Below are positions 37,801 to 50,174 of a stretch of DNA of 64,000 nt, piece by piece; the first letter of the stretch is position 1; the number at the start of each line of letters is the position of its first letter. The notes beneath the pieces were generated by a model, which saw only the letters and a list, made by a program, of their open reading frames with translations, ran no database searches and was not told the origin of the DNA. Source of the DNA: Epiperipatus broadwayi (taxonomy: Eukaryota; Onychophora; Udeonychophora; Euonychophora; Peripatidae); assembly GCA_028023455.1 (NCBI GenBank), contig JAQFVV010000032.1, positions 4,367,392-4,431,391 on the forward strand, given 5' to 3'. A program made the translations under genes and the position numbers.

Positions 37801-39599
37801 TATCTGAATAAAAATCAGATTATAAAATGGCAATCTGAGTTTTAATTTAGACTGAATGTATGTACAATAAAATATTAATAATCATTAATAAATATTACTA
37901 ATAACTATTATTAAATACAAAAGTACTTTCAGTTACTTACATAACCATTTTCAACTGGAAACCTTTAAAATTTGGCAGAATCATGTTATATCCCAAGATT
38001 TGTAAATTTGATTAGTCTGTAATAGATATTTTATTGGGTTTATATATATAGTAATAAAATATTAGAAATAATAGATATTTTATTGGGTTTATATATATAG
38101 TAATAAAATATTAGAAATACTTTATTTATTTTAGTATGATAGATCATATCAATGAATCTGTCTATCAACCTTCTTTCTCAAAATCAGAATCAACTAATTA
38201 ACTCACAAAGCATGTACACTGTCACACTTACCTCCAAGTACTCATGGCTACAAAATGAATTTTTCCAAAAATGTTTAATTAACAGATACCCCCAACTTTG
38301 TTATAAAAAGTCAATGTCAAGGGATGAAATGTGAAATTGCAGAAAATATATTAAATCTCAAAAATTAACACTCTCAAAAAACAAATCCTCATCACCAGTG
38401 TACTTAAAGGCTGGACCTGATACTTTTAATGCTCATAAATGGATTATGTAATTGTGTTAAATACATATTTAATACTTTTTAAAATAATTTATATTTTACT
38501 AAGTCATCCAATTTGAAGATATTAGATCAAATTGTAACAAGTGTGATAATTATATTCAAAATCTAACTGGTGTACCATTCAAGTCAATCATAAAGCATAT
38601 GCAATCATACTTAATTATTCATAACATAAATTGTCACAAAGTATTTTCAGTAAGTCATTATGCACAACTTCTTTGTAATATGCACCAAAAAACCATTAGT
38701 TAAATGTTTTGGCATATTATTAAAAATAACCTCATACTATAAATATATATATAAAATTTCATCTCGACAGCGATCAACTATGCTTAAGTAGGAATTTTTC
38801 ACCCATCAATTTCACTCTTTGAAATACATTTCTCAGATTCCAAGATTTTTTTAATATGATAGTAGATAATGAAAAATAACTTTGTCTAACTTAATTCTTG
38901 AGAATCCAAAAAAGCAAAAAGCTATCACCTAAATGATAACGGTTCTTTTCATAAATCAGCCTAAAATAGTTACATTAACATTTAAAGAGATAAGTGGTAA
39001 TAAAGTAAATCAAGCTATTTATTTCATTAAGTATTACAAAGTAGCACTTACAATATAATCTAGATAAAGATCTGAGATAAAAAAAATTAACACACATCTT
39101 TAGTTAGTGGTTATATTTATTTTAAACCTAACATCCGATATAGAGGTGTGACTAGTTTAATAGCATAAATCTAGTGCTCAAAAATCCCCAAATTATTTTT
39201 ATACTAATTTCTTTCACTTATGACAATTATATTTATTATTTATTAGCTGACTATTCTTAATCATAAAATAAAAGACCCACTTTTATTTTATATTGTTCAA
39301 TAAAAATCTCCACATAATTGACATTTATTTTAATAATTATTTTTTTATGCAGACTATTAATAATGTTAACTTACATAAATAAAATACATTAAGAATGTGG
39401 TTTAATTAACTTTAGTATAATAGATTACGTTTAACTACGTAACAGTGGATATATATATATACGAACTACATGTACATTTATGAGGATACTGTTTCAGAAA
39501 TTGGTAAAAAATACTGTTTATTTTCTATTATTTGTAAATAAATTTTTGAGCCAAACTTTTGAATGAATTTGCTACCAAAGATTCAGAGATTGATAGCTT
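37801..39599. other. AT-rich intergenic DNA
   Basis: No gene recognised apart from the 49-bp tandem duplication at 38,020-38,117. Confidence 0.5.
38020..38117. repeat. Exact tandem duplication, 2 x 49 bp
   Basis: The unit TAATAGATATTTTATTGGGT... occurs twice back to back (38020-38068 and 38069-38117) with no visible difference, implying a recent duplication or an assembly effect. Confidence 0.9.
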
Positions 39600-39790
39600 T
39601 AAAAATATATTACTGCATTTCAATCAACACCATTGTCAATCATCATCAGTCCAATGCAAGACGAATATTTGTTCAAGTTCAATTCATTTTCTATTTCTAA
39701 TCTCTCTTCCCCCAATTATCCCCATATACTTCCTTATTTCATTCATCCATCATTTCAATATATATATATATAACATTTTGCATGTTTATC
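39600..39790 (-). mobile_element. RTE-type LINE 3'-end fragment R2
   Basis: Matches the 3' terminal segment of R4 at 45,180-45,300: CAATCATCATCAGTCCAATGCAAGACGAA, TTCAAGTTCAATTCATTTTC, TCTAATCTCTCTTCC and CACTTCCTTATTT-like blocks in the same order. Only the extreme 3' end is present, as expected from 5' truncation on insertion. Confidence 0.75.
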
Positions 39791-39978
39791 TGTGTAAGAT
39801 TTTAATTAAAAAGTCCAATATTTCAACTTGATCATACAAGCCCTCAACTGGGAAATGAAAACTATATGGTTGTAGAGGCGCTGTAAATAGTGTTAATAAA
39901 AATAGTTAAAATGGCACTGGAATCTTCACAATTAAAAAGTGGATATATAAAATTTAAAAAATAATAATAAATAAAAAT

Positions 39979-40315
39979 TCAGTGAAATTTGTTTTTAAAA
40001 TTTTTTTCCCAAATAAAAGAAAGTTTACATGTGTCATCGTGTTTGTTGACACAATTTGATTTTTTTAATATCTCAATAGTTTTTCTGGTCTTACAATGGT
40101 GTAGGTTTTCACATCTGGATAGAATACTGGTCTTAGGAAAATCAATATTGTGACCTGAATCCATATAATAGATTAAGAATGCTGCTGCATTAGCATGTTC
40201 GTCCCATCTTGCTAGCACTACTGTGATGATTGGTCATACCTACATAAGAAGACTCACAAACACCACTTGAAATTTCATAAACTCCTTGAGCCTCAAGAGG
40301 GATTGAGTCTTTAGG
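39979..40315 (-). pseudogene. Penelope GIY-YIG endonuclease domain, left arm
   Basis: Minus strand from about 40,315 reads SIPLEAQGVYEISSGVCESSYVGMTNH, the GIY-YIG signature (usual form GVYEI-x-CG-x-SYIGQT-x-R). A frameshift follows, then ARWDEHANAAAFLIYYMDSGHNIDFPKTSILSRCENLHHCKTRKTIEILK to the C-terminus, typical of the domain's second half with its EH and H-x-IDF-x-KT-x-ILSR motifs. No RT domain is left on this side. Confidence 0.85.
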
Positions 40316-40384
40316 CTTGTAATATAAAAAACATATTTTTTGGCTTCATCTGCATATGCTCCTTATCAAAAACTTAGCAATTTT

Positions 40385-40746
40385 TTAACCAAACCTAAAG
40401 ATTCAATCCCTCCTGAGGCTCAAGGAGTTTATGAAATTTCATATGGTGTTTGTAAGACTTCTTATGTAGGTATAAGCAATCACAGCATCAGTGCTAAAAG
40501 AGATTAACATGATAATGTAGTGAAACAACATTCATCATCATCACCACTCTCAATTCATGCTATGGATTCAGATTACAAAATTGATTTTTCTAAGACCAGT
40601 ATCCTATCCAGATGTAAAAACCTACACCAATGTAAGATCAGAAAAGCTATTGAGATTTTAAAAAGATCAAATTGTATCAATAAATGTAATGACACATGTA
40701 AATTTCCTGCTATTTGGAAATTTTTTTTTAAAAACAAATTTACCTG
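40385..40746 (+). pseudogene. Penelope GIY-YIG endonuclease domain, right arm
   Basis: Plus strand reads PEAQGVYEISYGVCKTSYVGISNHSISAKRD, a stop, then (from 40,520) KQHSSSSPLSIHAMDSDYKIDFSKTSILSRCKNLHQCKIRKAIEILKRSN to the stop at about 40,745. Clearly the same domain as the left arm in mirror image. The stop and the lost EH residues show it is dead. Confidence 0.85.
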
Positions 40747-40919
40747 AATTTTTACTTATTATTTTTTCAATTTTATGCACCTATTTTTTTTAGTTGTGGA
40801 GTTTCCAGTGCCTCTGCAACTATTTTTATTAACACTGTTGCCATTGCCTCTACAATAATATAGTTTTGATTTCCCAGTTGAGGCTTGTGTTAAGAGTCAA
40901 AGTGGGGAGTTTTTAAATA

Positions 40920-41009
40920 AAAATCTTACATGGAAATTGTTTATCTTTTTCATATATGTATGGTTATGTGTATTGTTTATATAAGATAGAGTGGATAGAT
41001 GGAGGGAAC

Positions 41010-41015
<6 letters not shown>
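40920..41015 (+). mobile_element. HHR repeat fragment lacking the ribozyme
   Basis: TTGTTTATCTTTTTCATATATGTATGGTTATGTGTATTG...ATAAGATAGAGTGGATAG matches the segment just 3' of the hammerhead in C4 and C10. The copy starts downstream of the cleavage site, so no ribozyme is included. Confidence 0.65.
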
Positions 41016-41042
<27 letters not shown>

Positions 41043-41090
41043 AATTATATGGAGGGAACTATATATATATATATATATATATATAATGTG
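40999..41090. repeat. Tandem duplication, period 50 bp, with (TA)n
   Basis: ATGGAGGGAACTATATATAT... occurs at 40999 and again at 41049, each with a long TA run. Confidence 0.85.
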
Positions 41091-41732
41091 TGAAATTATA
41101 CTTTTTTATTGCCAGGTCAATTTGTGGTCATTTAAAAATAACTCAAATTTTAGAACATTTTAGAAATGATTTTTCTAGTAAGTAGTGAAATTACAATTCT
41201 TGATCTTACCTAGACAATAATAAATATAGAGGTCCACCATACTTTCTTATTTATTCTATCAATAAATATTTGTTTGTTTTTTTTAAATATTCATTTCAAA
41301 ATCCATGTGATTTCTTTATTTTAAAATATGCATTATAAAGTTCATATATTTTAGGGTTTTACTATGAAGATTTTCAAATTAATACCTAATTAACCAAAAA
41401 CATGTAGTAGTAGCTACTAAAATCTGAAGTTCGGAATAAACTGAACCTTATCTGGAAAGTATTATTTATGTTAAGTTTAAAATATCTTGTAAGAACAAAA
41501 TCATAAAGTTTAAAAATTTCAAGTAGGTCTGAGTATAACATAATGAAATACATTCTTTGGTGTTAATTATACATAAACACACTTATATAACCATCCAAGA
41601 AAAAGTGTAACAAATTAACACTAGAAAAAATATATTTTATGAGTTAAATTTTATTTTGATAAGAACACAATTTTGATAAACCTATTTATATTTTTATACT
41701 AATGTTTTAAATCAAATATAATATAAAATCAT
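41091..41732. other. AT-rich intergenic DNA
   Basis: Nothing recognised. Confidence 0.5.
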
Positions 41733-41892
41733 ATAAAATAAATATCACATGATCACCATTTCCTATGCTTGCTCATAACTTATTAAAATAGGCAAAACTC
41801 TCCATACAATAGTGCCACTCAGTGCAAGCCAGGGTAATCAATGGATTCCAGAAGGCTTGTGCATATAATCCCTAGCTAGTGCCTACTCATTC

Positions 41893-41943
41893 AATATTCC
41901 CTGACTAGTTTCTAGATTGTGGCTTTCATCAGTGAGGAGCTGG
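41893..41943 (-). ncRNA. Hammerhead-like motif, left arm
   Basis: Minus strand: CTCCTCA, CTGATGA (plus TCATCAG at 41926-41932), AAGCCACAATCTA, GAAA followed by CTAGTC. The last A of GAAA plus CTAGT forms the palindrome ACTAGT, a possible dimeric stem III. C follows as the cleavage nucleotide, then AGGGAATA. Stem I offers only about three pairs (including one G-T) and stem II is poor in this copy. Confidence 0.45.
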
Positions 41944-42144
41944 ATCTGAGAGCACTGCACCTACCAAAATGTATGAGTACTGAACTGAATTCAGACCTAT
42001 ATGACTATATAAGGTAATGAGCTTGGATCGAAAATATTGTTTTCAGTTTTGTTCTCGTGGTTTTGTAGTTAAGTAGAGATAACATATGGCTGCTGGAGGG
42101 TTGAATTAAATCCTAAGATCTAGGTGCACTGCTCTTGGTTTTAA

Positions 42145-42192
42145 GGCTCCTCCCTGATGAAAGCTACAAGCTAAAAACTAGTATGGAGATAT
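42145..42192 (+). ncRNA. Hammerhead-like motif, right arm
   Basis: CTCCTCC, CTGATGA (42154-42160), then A, AGCT, loop ACA, AGCT (a perfect 4-bp stem II set back by one base), then AAAAACTAGTA where the left arm keeps GAAAC. The G of the GAAA box is mutated. Comparing the two arms suggests an ancestral core with stem II AGCT/AGCT and GAAACTAGT. Confidence 0.45.
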
Positions 42193-42284
42193 TGGATGAG
42201 TAGGCACTAGATAGGGATTGAGTACTGCTACTGTATGGAGAGTTTTGCTTGTTTTAATAAAATAAATATAATAAACAAAAAGCT

Positions 42285-43545
42285 CTGGAATAAACTCTAC
42301 ATCATTCAATTTCTCATAGTGATGAGGTAGTAGAAGATTTTTATACGAATGTAGAAAAGGCTTTTGATCAGACTAAACAACATTTTAAAATTGTTACGGA
42401 AGTCTTTAATGCTAAAATTGATAAACAAATGAAAGATGAAATTGCTTTAGGTAAATTTGGCTATAGTAATAGAAATGAGAAAGGATATAGATTTATTGAG
42501 TTTGCAGAAAAAGAAAAACTTTATATTATGATTTTTTTTGTTGTTGAGAAAATTGTTAAAAGAAAATGGACATGAAAGCATCCAAATGAAGGTATAGTAG
42601 TTTTGGATTATATTTTGCCTAACAGAAAGTACATACTTTAAGATTGTATTGTTTTTAATAAATTTAACACAGGAAGTGAGCATCTATTAGTAAGATATAA
42701 GATAAGTGTTAAAGCAAAACTAGAAAGACAAAAATTATTAAGAAAACCTAATCTTCAGAAACATTCTAATGAATTTAAATTAGAACTTGCAAATCATTTT
42801 TAAGTATTAGTAGATTTTGGATTCAGGTTTGAATGAAATTAATAGGAAAATAACTGATATACTTTTAAAAACTACAACAAAGATTGCTGATGGAAAAAAA
42901 GCAGCAATTGACCAATAAAATTTCTACTGAGATTATAGAATTTACGAAGAAAAGAAGGATTATGAAGATATATAAAAATGATGCATTATTGAATATCGTG
43001 AATTTTGTAAAATAATGAAAAAAGAGTTGATAACAATGTAAGAAAGTATAATTGCGAACTAGCAAGGAAAAATGGAGAAGAGAATAAAAGTCTCAAGAGG
43101 ATAAAACAATATTTTTGTATTGGTATGATACTTATATCTGCAATAAGCAAAAATAGTTTGAACTATTACTAAAAAGATCGTTAACATCATGAAATGGGTA
43201 ATAGATCAAAAATTATATAGTAATAAAAAACAAGTACCTTCTATATCTATTATATCGTCTGAATTGCCCAGGTTTTTAAATGAAGAAGTGAGAGATGCAA
43301 TTAAATTTATGAAGAAAGGAAAAGCTCCAGGTAATGATAAAATTATAATTGATATATTAAAAGAAGCAGGTAAAAAAATAAAAAAAATTTGGCTAGGTTA
43401 TATGTCAATTGTTTAAATGGTAAGATGTACCAAATGATTGGAAGAATGCAGTATTAATATTAATATTTAAAAAAAAGTGAAAAAGAAGATGTTAGAAATT
43501 ACAGACTTATCAGCCTTTTGTCAGTTCTATATAAAATTATATATA
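42285..43545 (+). pseudogene. RTE-type LINE fragment R3 (endonuclease and start of RT)
   Basis: Plus-strand frames give DEVVEDFYTNVEKAFDQ, VFNAKIDKQ (family GDFNAKI, catalytic D lost), GKFGYSNRNEKGYRFIEFA, KRKWT-x-KHPNEGIVVLDYIL (endonuclease end, family RKWTWK-x-PNG-x-x-x-x-IDYIL) and a GSEHLLVR block. From 43,189 it reads PRFLNEEVRDAIKFMKKGKAPGNDKIIIDILKEAGKKI, the RT N-terminal motif EV-x-A-x-x-x-MK-x-GKAPG-x-D. YRLISLLSVLYKI follows at 43,500. It breaks off there, losing the RT palm, an unusual 3' truncation for a LINE. Confidence 0.82.
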
Positions 43546-45174
43546 CATACTACGTGCATATATATGAAAGTGGTTGTGATGTTTTAGAATTGAGATCAGC
43601 AATGCCCTGATTAAAAAAGAATAGAAAGGTTAATATTTCTGCAGTGCATTGTTGTAGTGTTTCTGGTATAATCGAAACATATTAAGTTGTTAACTCAGAC
43701 ATGAACATTCAGGAGTTAGATATATATTATTTGATAAAACAAAGATCGTTCATGAGAAGCATAGACAATGAGTGAGTATGATTTGAGTTTCTGCATTGGT
43801 AGATAGTTGTGCTATGTTGGAGTTGAGATGCACTGATAAAAAAATTGAATATATATATATATATTAGATACTTTTAAAAACTGAAAATTATAAACATTTC
43901 TGATCAGAATTGTAACTGTTGCTAGAGAAAGGAGATGAAATTTATTATAGTACAGTATATAATTTATGAGAAGTTAATAAATAAATTTTCATTATAGTAA
44001 TTATAAACAAAACAAAAAACAAGCAAATTCTTTTTAAAAGCTTTTGAAAAGTTTAACAATTTTCAAAAAAGAATTTTATATAACTTTTATTAAATAATTA
44101 TGGGTTCAGTTAACTAAGTTAAAAACCGATTGGAAGTTTTTTTGGATAACCCATAAACTTTCTTACATATAGGAGAGCTTCAAAAGTCAGCAAAACTAAA
44201 ATTTAGCGCTATTTTTGCTAATATATATAAAAAAGAAGTTGTGACATAACTAATTCATTTAATGTTTTTTCTTCTCTAACATTTTTTCTGTAATTTAATG
44301 ATAATTATTTACTTTAGAGTTTAAGTTTTAAAGTTGTTTTGAGATAGAAACCAATATTGTCATGGTAAACTATATATATCATCTCATTTATACAGAACTA
44401 ATTACAATACTTTCCAAAAAAGAAACTCCTTATAAATCTAAAAAAAATTATACCCTCTTCATTAAACAGAATCACTTATTAAAGTGATGGACATATTTTA
44501 ATCTTACAAAATATTTCTTATTAAAAAAAGATATTAGTAAATATATATTTCAAGAATGTATCTATTGGCATATTTTAAATTGTTATTACAGTGAATATTA
44601 AATTTTTCTTAAAAAATTTATCAAAAGATCTCAAACAAACCTGAGTCTTTTTTTTAAATAATAAATAACACCAAAATAGTTTAAGTAACTATAAATATCA
44701 TTATTTTGATTTAATAAAAGTTTCTTTCACTAACATTATATTTCCCTAAAAACATTGAAGAATATATATATATATGCTGGCAATTTTATAGCTCTTGGGT
44801 GAAGAGTACTGTCTTTCCACAATATTTCATATGTGTATAAATCGCTATATTATTAATTATTTATATACCAACTAATAATGTTCTGTGTCGTAGGTAGTTA
44901 AGTATGAGAATTTTTTTTTTCCTTCGTTAATGTGTTCAAGTAATATGCCATCAAAAATTAGACTGGCAGTGAGATCTAGACCTAAATTCAAACAGGTAAT
45001 AATGTTTGGTTTATTTAAATAGTAAACTTTAAACATTGGACTACCTCTACTTTTAAAACATTTCTTAATGGAAGTGAGTGCAATTTATAGTGTATTTAAG
45101 TAAAAAGTTCTATCAAAAATATATCATATAAATTGCTATATTATTAATTATTACACATACGTGTATATATCACA
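43546..45174. other. AT-rich intergenic DNA with old duplications
   Basis: GTTTTAGAATTGAGATCAGC...CTGATTAAAAAA near 43,580 has a diverged partner GTTGGAGTTGAGATGCACTGATAAAAAAA near 43,815. No gene recognised. Confidence 0.4.
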
Positions 45175-48130
45175 CTTTCAACTATTATCAATCCACTGCA
45201 GGGCGAAGATCTCTCCAAGTTCAATCCATTTTCTCTGATCTCTAATCTCTCTTCTCCACATCATCCCAGCACACTTCCTTATTTTATCCATCCATTATCT
45301 CACACGTAATTACTTTCTTGAAATGCAATTTAAACTTTCAATTATTATCTATTATTACCTCTTCTGGCAATATATCCTGACCAAATCCACTACAGTCTCT
45401 TAATTCTTTCAATGATATTAGTAACACCTGTTTATTTTCTCATCCATATATTTCTTTTTCGATTTCTTGTTATTTATAATATATATCTTTTCATACTTCT
45501 TTGAGTGGTCTGCACTCTCTGTATTGCTATTGTCCAAATTTCAGATCCATAAATAAAAACTGATGACACACATTTATCAAAAACCTCTCTTTTCAAACAC
45601 AGGCATATTTCCTTTTAATATGAAAGTATTTCTACTAAAAGCATTTCAACCAAGTTTAATTTTATGATTAACTTCATCCATTATGTTTCCATCTGTAGTA
45701 ATAATCTGATTAAGATATTTATAGTTGTTAACTTCTTCTAATTTCACATTATCAATCTTTATTTTTTATTTTTTTTGAGAAAATCCACTGAATATTAGTT
45801 TAGTCTATTTAACATTTACCTTTAATTGTACTTTCTTACTTTCACCTGAAAACTCTTGCAACATTTCCTGAAGCTTTAAAGCATTATTTGCAAAAATAAC
45901 TATCATCTGCAAAATCTATATGCTTTAAATAATTTATGTTTACTTTTATTCCCTTAGCTTTCCATTTTAATCCACAAGATATGAAATCATCCTGTTACAT
46001 ATCCTTATAAATATTCAGAATATGACAATATTCTGGGTCTATATCTTGATGATCTAATGCATTAATCACTGAAGACCCTTTTCATAATCTATAAATTCAA
46101 AGCATAATGACAACTTATATTCATTGGTCCTTTCTATATCTTCTCTCAATACTTGAATGTGATCCACTTCCACTCTACTCAAACTAATTTTAAATCCAGC
46201 TTGTTCTTTCATTTGCTTAAAATCCAAAGTTCATTGTAGCGTAATTATTTTGGTAAAAAATTTGTATAGAACTGATAAAAGATTGATAAGTCTAATATTT
46301 TCTTTATCATCTTTTTAAATGCTAATATGTTAATATTGTATTCTTCCAATCATCTGCTATATCTTTATCATTTAGCATCTGGTATATAACTTTGCCAAAT
46401 TTTTTTTCTATTTCCTCTCCTGTTTTTTTTTTTTTTAAATATGGATTATAATTCCATCATTACCTAGAGATTTTTCCAATTGGATGTTTCACTTTTTTAT
46501 TTAAAATCTTGGGCAATTCAGAAAATATAGTAGTTATAGAAGATACTTTTTCTTGTTTTTTATTGCTATATAATTCTTGATAGAACTCTTCTACACATTT
46601 CATGATGTCTTTCTTTTTTTAGTAATAGTTCCATCTTTTTTCTTCTTGAAGATATAAATTTCCTACCAATACCAAAATGTTGTTTTATAATCTTGAAATT
46701 TTTATTTGTTTCTACAGTTTTCTTTTCTAGTTCACAATTGTACTTTCTTAGATCATTATCAACTCTTTTTCACACTATTTTACAAAATTTGAGATATTCA
46801 ATCCTTCTTAATGCATCCTTTTATATATCTTCATATTCCTTTTTTCCCCATAAATTCTCTAGTGTCAGTTAAAAATTTTACTGTTCAAATGATGCTTCCT
46901 TGTACTAGCTAACTTTTTTTACAGTTTTTAAAAATATATCAATTATATTCCTAATGATTTCATTCAAATTTGAATCATGTTCAAAATCTGCCAATATTTG
47001 AAAATGATTTTCAAATTCTAATAAAAATTCTTTAGAATGTTTCTAAAGATTAGGAATCAATTGTGAATATTATTTTTCCTAATAATTTGTTTGCATTGAC
47101 ATGTATCTTACATCTCACTAATTGATGATCACTTCCTGCCATTGAACTGATAAAAACATTACAATCTTGAAATACATATTTTCTGTCAGTCAAAATATAA
47201 TCTAATACTGCTGCCCTTACATTTGAATGCTTCCATGTCCATTTTCGTTTTACATTTTTATATATAAAAAAAAATCATAATATAAAAGTTTTTATTTTTC
47301 ACCAAACTCCACAAGTCTATGACCTCTGTCATTTCTATCATTTATAACCAAATTTATCTACATCACTTTCGTCTTTAAATTATTTACCAATTCTAGCATT
47401 AATGTTTCCCGACAATTTTAAAATATCTGAATACAAGCATTTTATGCATTCATATAAAACTCCTCTATTTCATCATTATTATGAGAACTTGTTGGGGCAT
47501 AAACCTGAATCATCTGCATTTGATATCTGATATTAAGTTGAATAACTAATCTTACCATGGTCTGATATACCATCAATCTCTACAATGTTCTTCCACATTT
47601 CATTTGTAATGAGTCCTACTCCACTTGTACTTCCAATGTTTGTGCCTTTATAGTACAAGACATGTTCATTTTTTAAACCAATTGTCTCTACAACATTTCT
47701 TATGACTTCACAAAGTCCAATAATGTTCCATTTAATATGAGATAGTTCTTCCAGTTCTTGCAATCTTCTTTAACTTGAAAGTAATCTGCAGTTATTAGTA
47801 TCTAAATAAAATCTCATCATCATATGGCAGACTCAGTCTGCAACCAGAGGGTTTTAGCACCTTCAGCCTTCAGATGCCAACTACATCTTTGCTAGTGACT
47901 TGACACCTTTTTGGGATTAAAGACCATGATTTATTTTTCTCTGTCATGATTGTAAATATATGTTAGAAAAAAAAAACATTCACACACACACACACACATT
48001 CATTCTGCCTTCAAAAAAACTTAACTGAATACAGTTAAAAGCTATCAGGCAACTGAGAAAAATGACCATGGTTTTTCTTGATCTTAAATTCAGAGATTAA
48101 AAGACAATAAACTCACCATGCTTGCTAATG
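45175..48130 (-). pseudogene. RTE-type LINE, near full-length decayed copy R4
   Basis: Longest RTE copy. From the 5' end on the minus strand, 47,763-47,533 encodes the AP-endonuclease N-terminus (HIKWNIIGLCEVIRNVVETIGLKNEHVLYYKGTNIGSTSGVGLI). Then 47,260-47,130 encodes KRKWTWKHSN and LDYILTDRKYVFQDCNVFISSMAGSDHQLVR, the endonuclease C-terminus with the SDH motif. The RT part (46,220-46,070) reads MKEQAGFKISLSRVEVDHIQVLREDIERTNEYKLSLCFEFIDYEKG, the diagnostic RTE motif A region (AFIDYEKAFDSV). The 3' end (45,180-45,330) carries the conserved tail with CCTGCAGTGG on the sense strand. A 5' UTR match to R1 is at 48,000-48,100. Stops and frameshifts throughout. Confidence 0.85.
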
Positions 48131-50174
48131 CATGTTGGTGAGTAGCTCATCCATATCTATAAATAATCACTTACTAATAACAGCTGCAATCACAATAACA
48201 TATAGAGCAGACATTAGAATTAATCCTCCTCAGTTCCTTTATCATCTCCAAGGGGAATCAAAGAATATTTTTTTCATTTAATGATTAATAACAGAATAAT
48301 GTTTAAAATGATGTTTACTAAAGTGAGGAGACTATAACTGACAAATTACTAGTTGATTTTGATAATTTATCAACTTATGGGCTTATAGTAATATGATTTT
48401 GATGAAGTTATGCATATAATCATTAAATTTAGTTTTAAAACTATCATTTTATTTGAAGATTTCAAAGATAGTTAAATCACAAACTTAACTTGGCACTCAT
48501 CTGTTGTAAACCATCTCTCCATTGCAGTTTTTTTTTTTTGACAAAACGATCATTATAGTTTTGCCGTTATTTATAAATCATGATTAATTTTCTGTTTGAA
48601 TCTTTTTAGATTGCTTTATATCATTTGTGAATATTTATTCTTAAACTAATGAAATATATACTAAATAAATGAATTCATTGGCTTTTATCTAAATTTAAGT
48701 AACTCTTTGCATTATTCTGGATTACCTTTGCATCAAACTATTTTTTTTTTCATCAATAAGCCCCTTTTCACATCAGTACACAACTCAGAGAAATGTGAAA
48801 ATGAACATTTTATGTCAAATATGATTTAATATTATTTTTTATAGTCAATTTATTTACATTAATAGCTTCTTATTGCATGATATATTTAAAATTAAATTTA
48901 TGTGCAAAAATTTGGAGAGCCAGCGTTCAATTGGATCCTTTTGACTTACATATTACTAACAATGTTTGTATTTAATGGCTCATCCATTTCCGTAGTATTT
49001 TTTAGCAATTAGAATGGTTTTTTTTTTTTTTTTAAGCTGTATCTCAAAACATTGTGATCTATTTTCCCAAACAATTAATTCTCTCACATTATTTCTGTTG
49101 TCTCTGATATTAATGTAAAAAATGAATCTACCTATTTGCATTATCCCAAATAGAAATGTAGTGATAATAAACACGCACATATATATAATTAAAAATATAA
49201 CTTTAAAATACTAGCTGAAAAACAAACTTATACTAAAATTCTCTTTAGACCACAGTTTCATCTATTAAAAAATAGACCTTCTTTTGAAAATATCTACTTG
49301 CCTTTTGTCTAATATTTTAATGTTAGATGATTTTTCTATTTTGTTTTTTATTATTAATATAGCATTAGGCAGTATTTAATTATTTTATTTATATACATAT
49401 ATGTTAGTCAAATTATCTTAATATTTGTTCCTATTATTCCCAAAACAAAAGTTCTAAAATAAATAGACCGGCTAAATTAAACAACCTTTTTTAATCTTGC
49501 TAACATTTTATATCAATGCATTATTCTGAACAGAAAAGATTATCCAAATGAAAACTTCAATACTGCAAGATGATCCTCATCATTTTTGATATCATTGCTT
49601 TAAAATATATGCTATGATCGTTTGCAAGTTATGTGAGATAACTGTAGTCAAAGCATCTTGCTACTTGTCAGTACAATGTATTCATGGTAGTTAGTGTAAA
49701 AAAAACTATTTTTAATGCTAAAACAATTCTAACTCAATAATTCCAGAGTGATTTAAGCAATAGGCATCATTTATCCACTCCTCAACATTTCTTTGTAGTG
49801 TATGCATTATCATTTTAATCAACAGAAGAATCAACTTTTTTGATTTCTTGTCCCACCAAAAAAAAAAAAAAGTCACAATTTGCCATTTTACCTTTATCTA
49901 TTTTGACTAACTCATCGTGATAGTAGGAAAAAAAAAAAGATTCACGATCCTTTATTTTATATTTGGTTGGTATAGTTCAAGCTGGACTTTTTTTGTTGAT
50001 AATATTTTTTCAAAACATTTTTAAGATGTATATTTATTAATACTCTTGATAAGTTGTAAGGATTTATAATATCCAATATAGAATTTAAGTATTCATTGTA
50101 ATAACTTGTTTAAAGGTAATAAGATTCTAATTTCCCTGTATTGTTTTTAGAAATTCTTTAGAATACTACTACCA
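48131..50174. other. AT-rich intergenic DNA
   Basis: Nothing recognised beyond homopolymer runs. Confidence 0.5.

Larger units (their letters stand above)
39837..40890. mobile_element. Head-to-head palindrome of two Penelope-like element 3' ends
   Basis: The left arm (39,837 to about 40,320) and right arm (about 40,390 to 40,890) are diverged reverse complements, from CAAGCCCTCAACTGGGAAAT at the outer left to ATTTCCCAGTTGAGGCTTG at the outer right. About 70 bp lies between them. Each arm encodes a GIY-YIG domain reading outward from the centre, followed by the same 3' UTR with GTGTTAATAAAAATAGTT and a CACTGGAA block. Confidence 0.88.
41733..42269. mobile_element. Inverted dimer with a second hammerhead-like motif family
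   Basis: Arms around 41,780-41,990 and 42,090-42,256 are diverged reverse complements (GCAAAACTCTCCATACAATAG on the left against CTACTGTATGGAGAGTTTTGC on the right). ATAAAATAAATAT at 41733-41745 recurs at 42257-42269, a possible 13-bp target-site duplication, though low in complexity. Each arm carries a CTGATGA...GAAAC-like core. Sequence is unrelated to the C1-C10 family. Directly upstream of RTE fragment R3. Confidence 0.65.
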
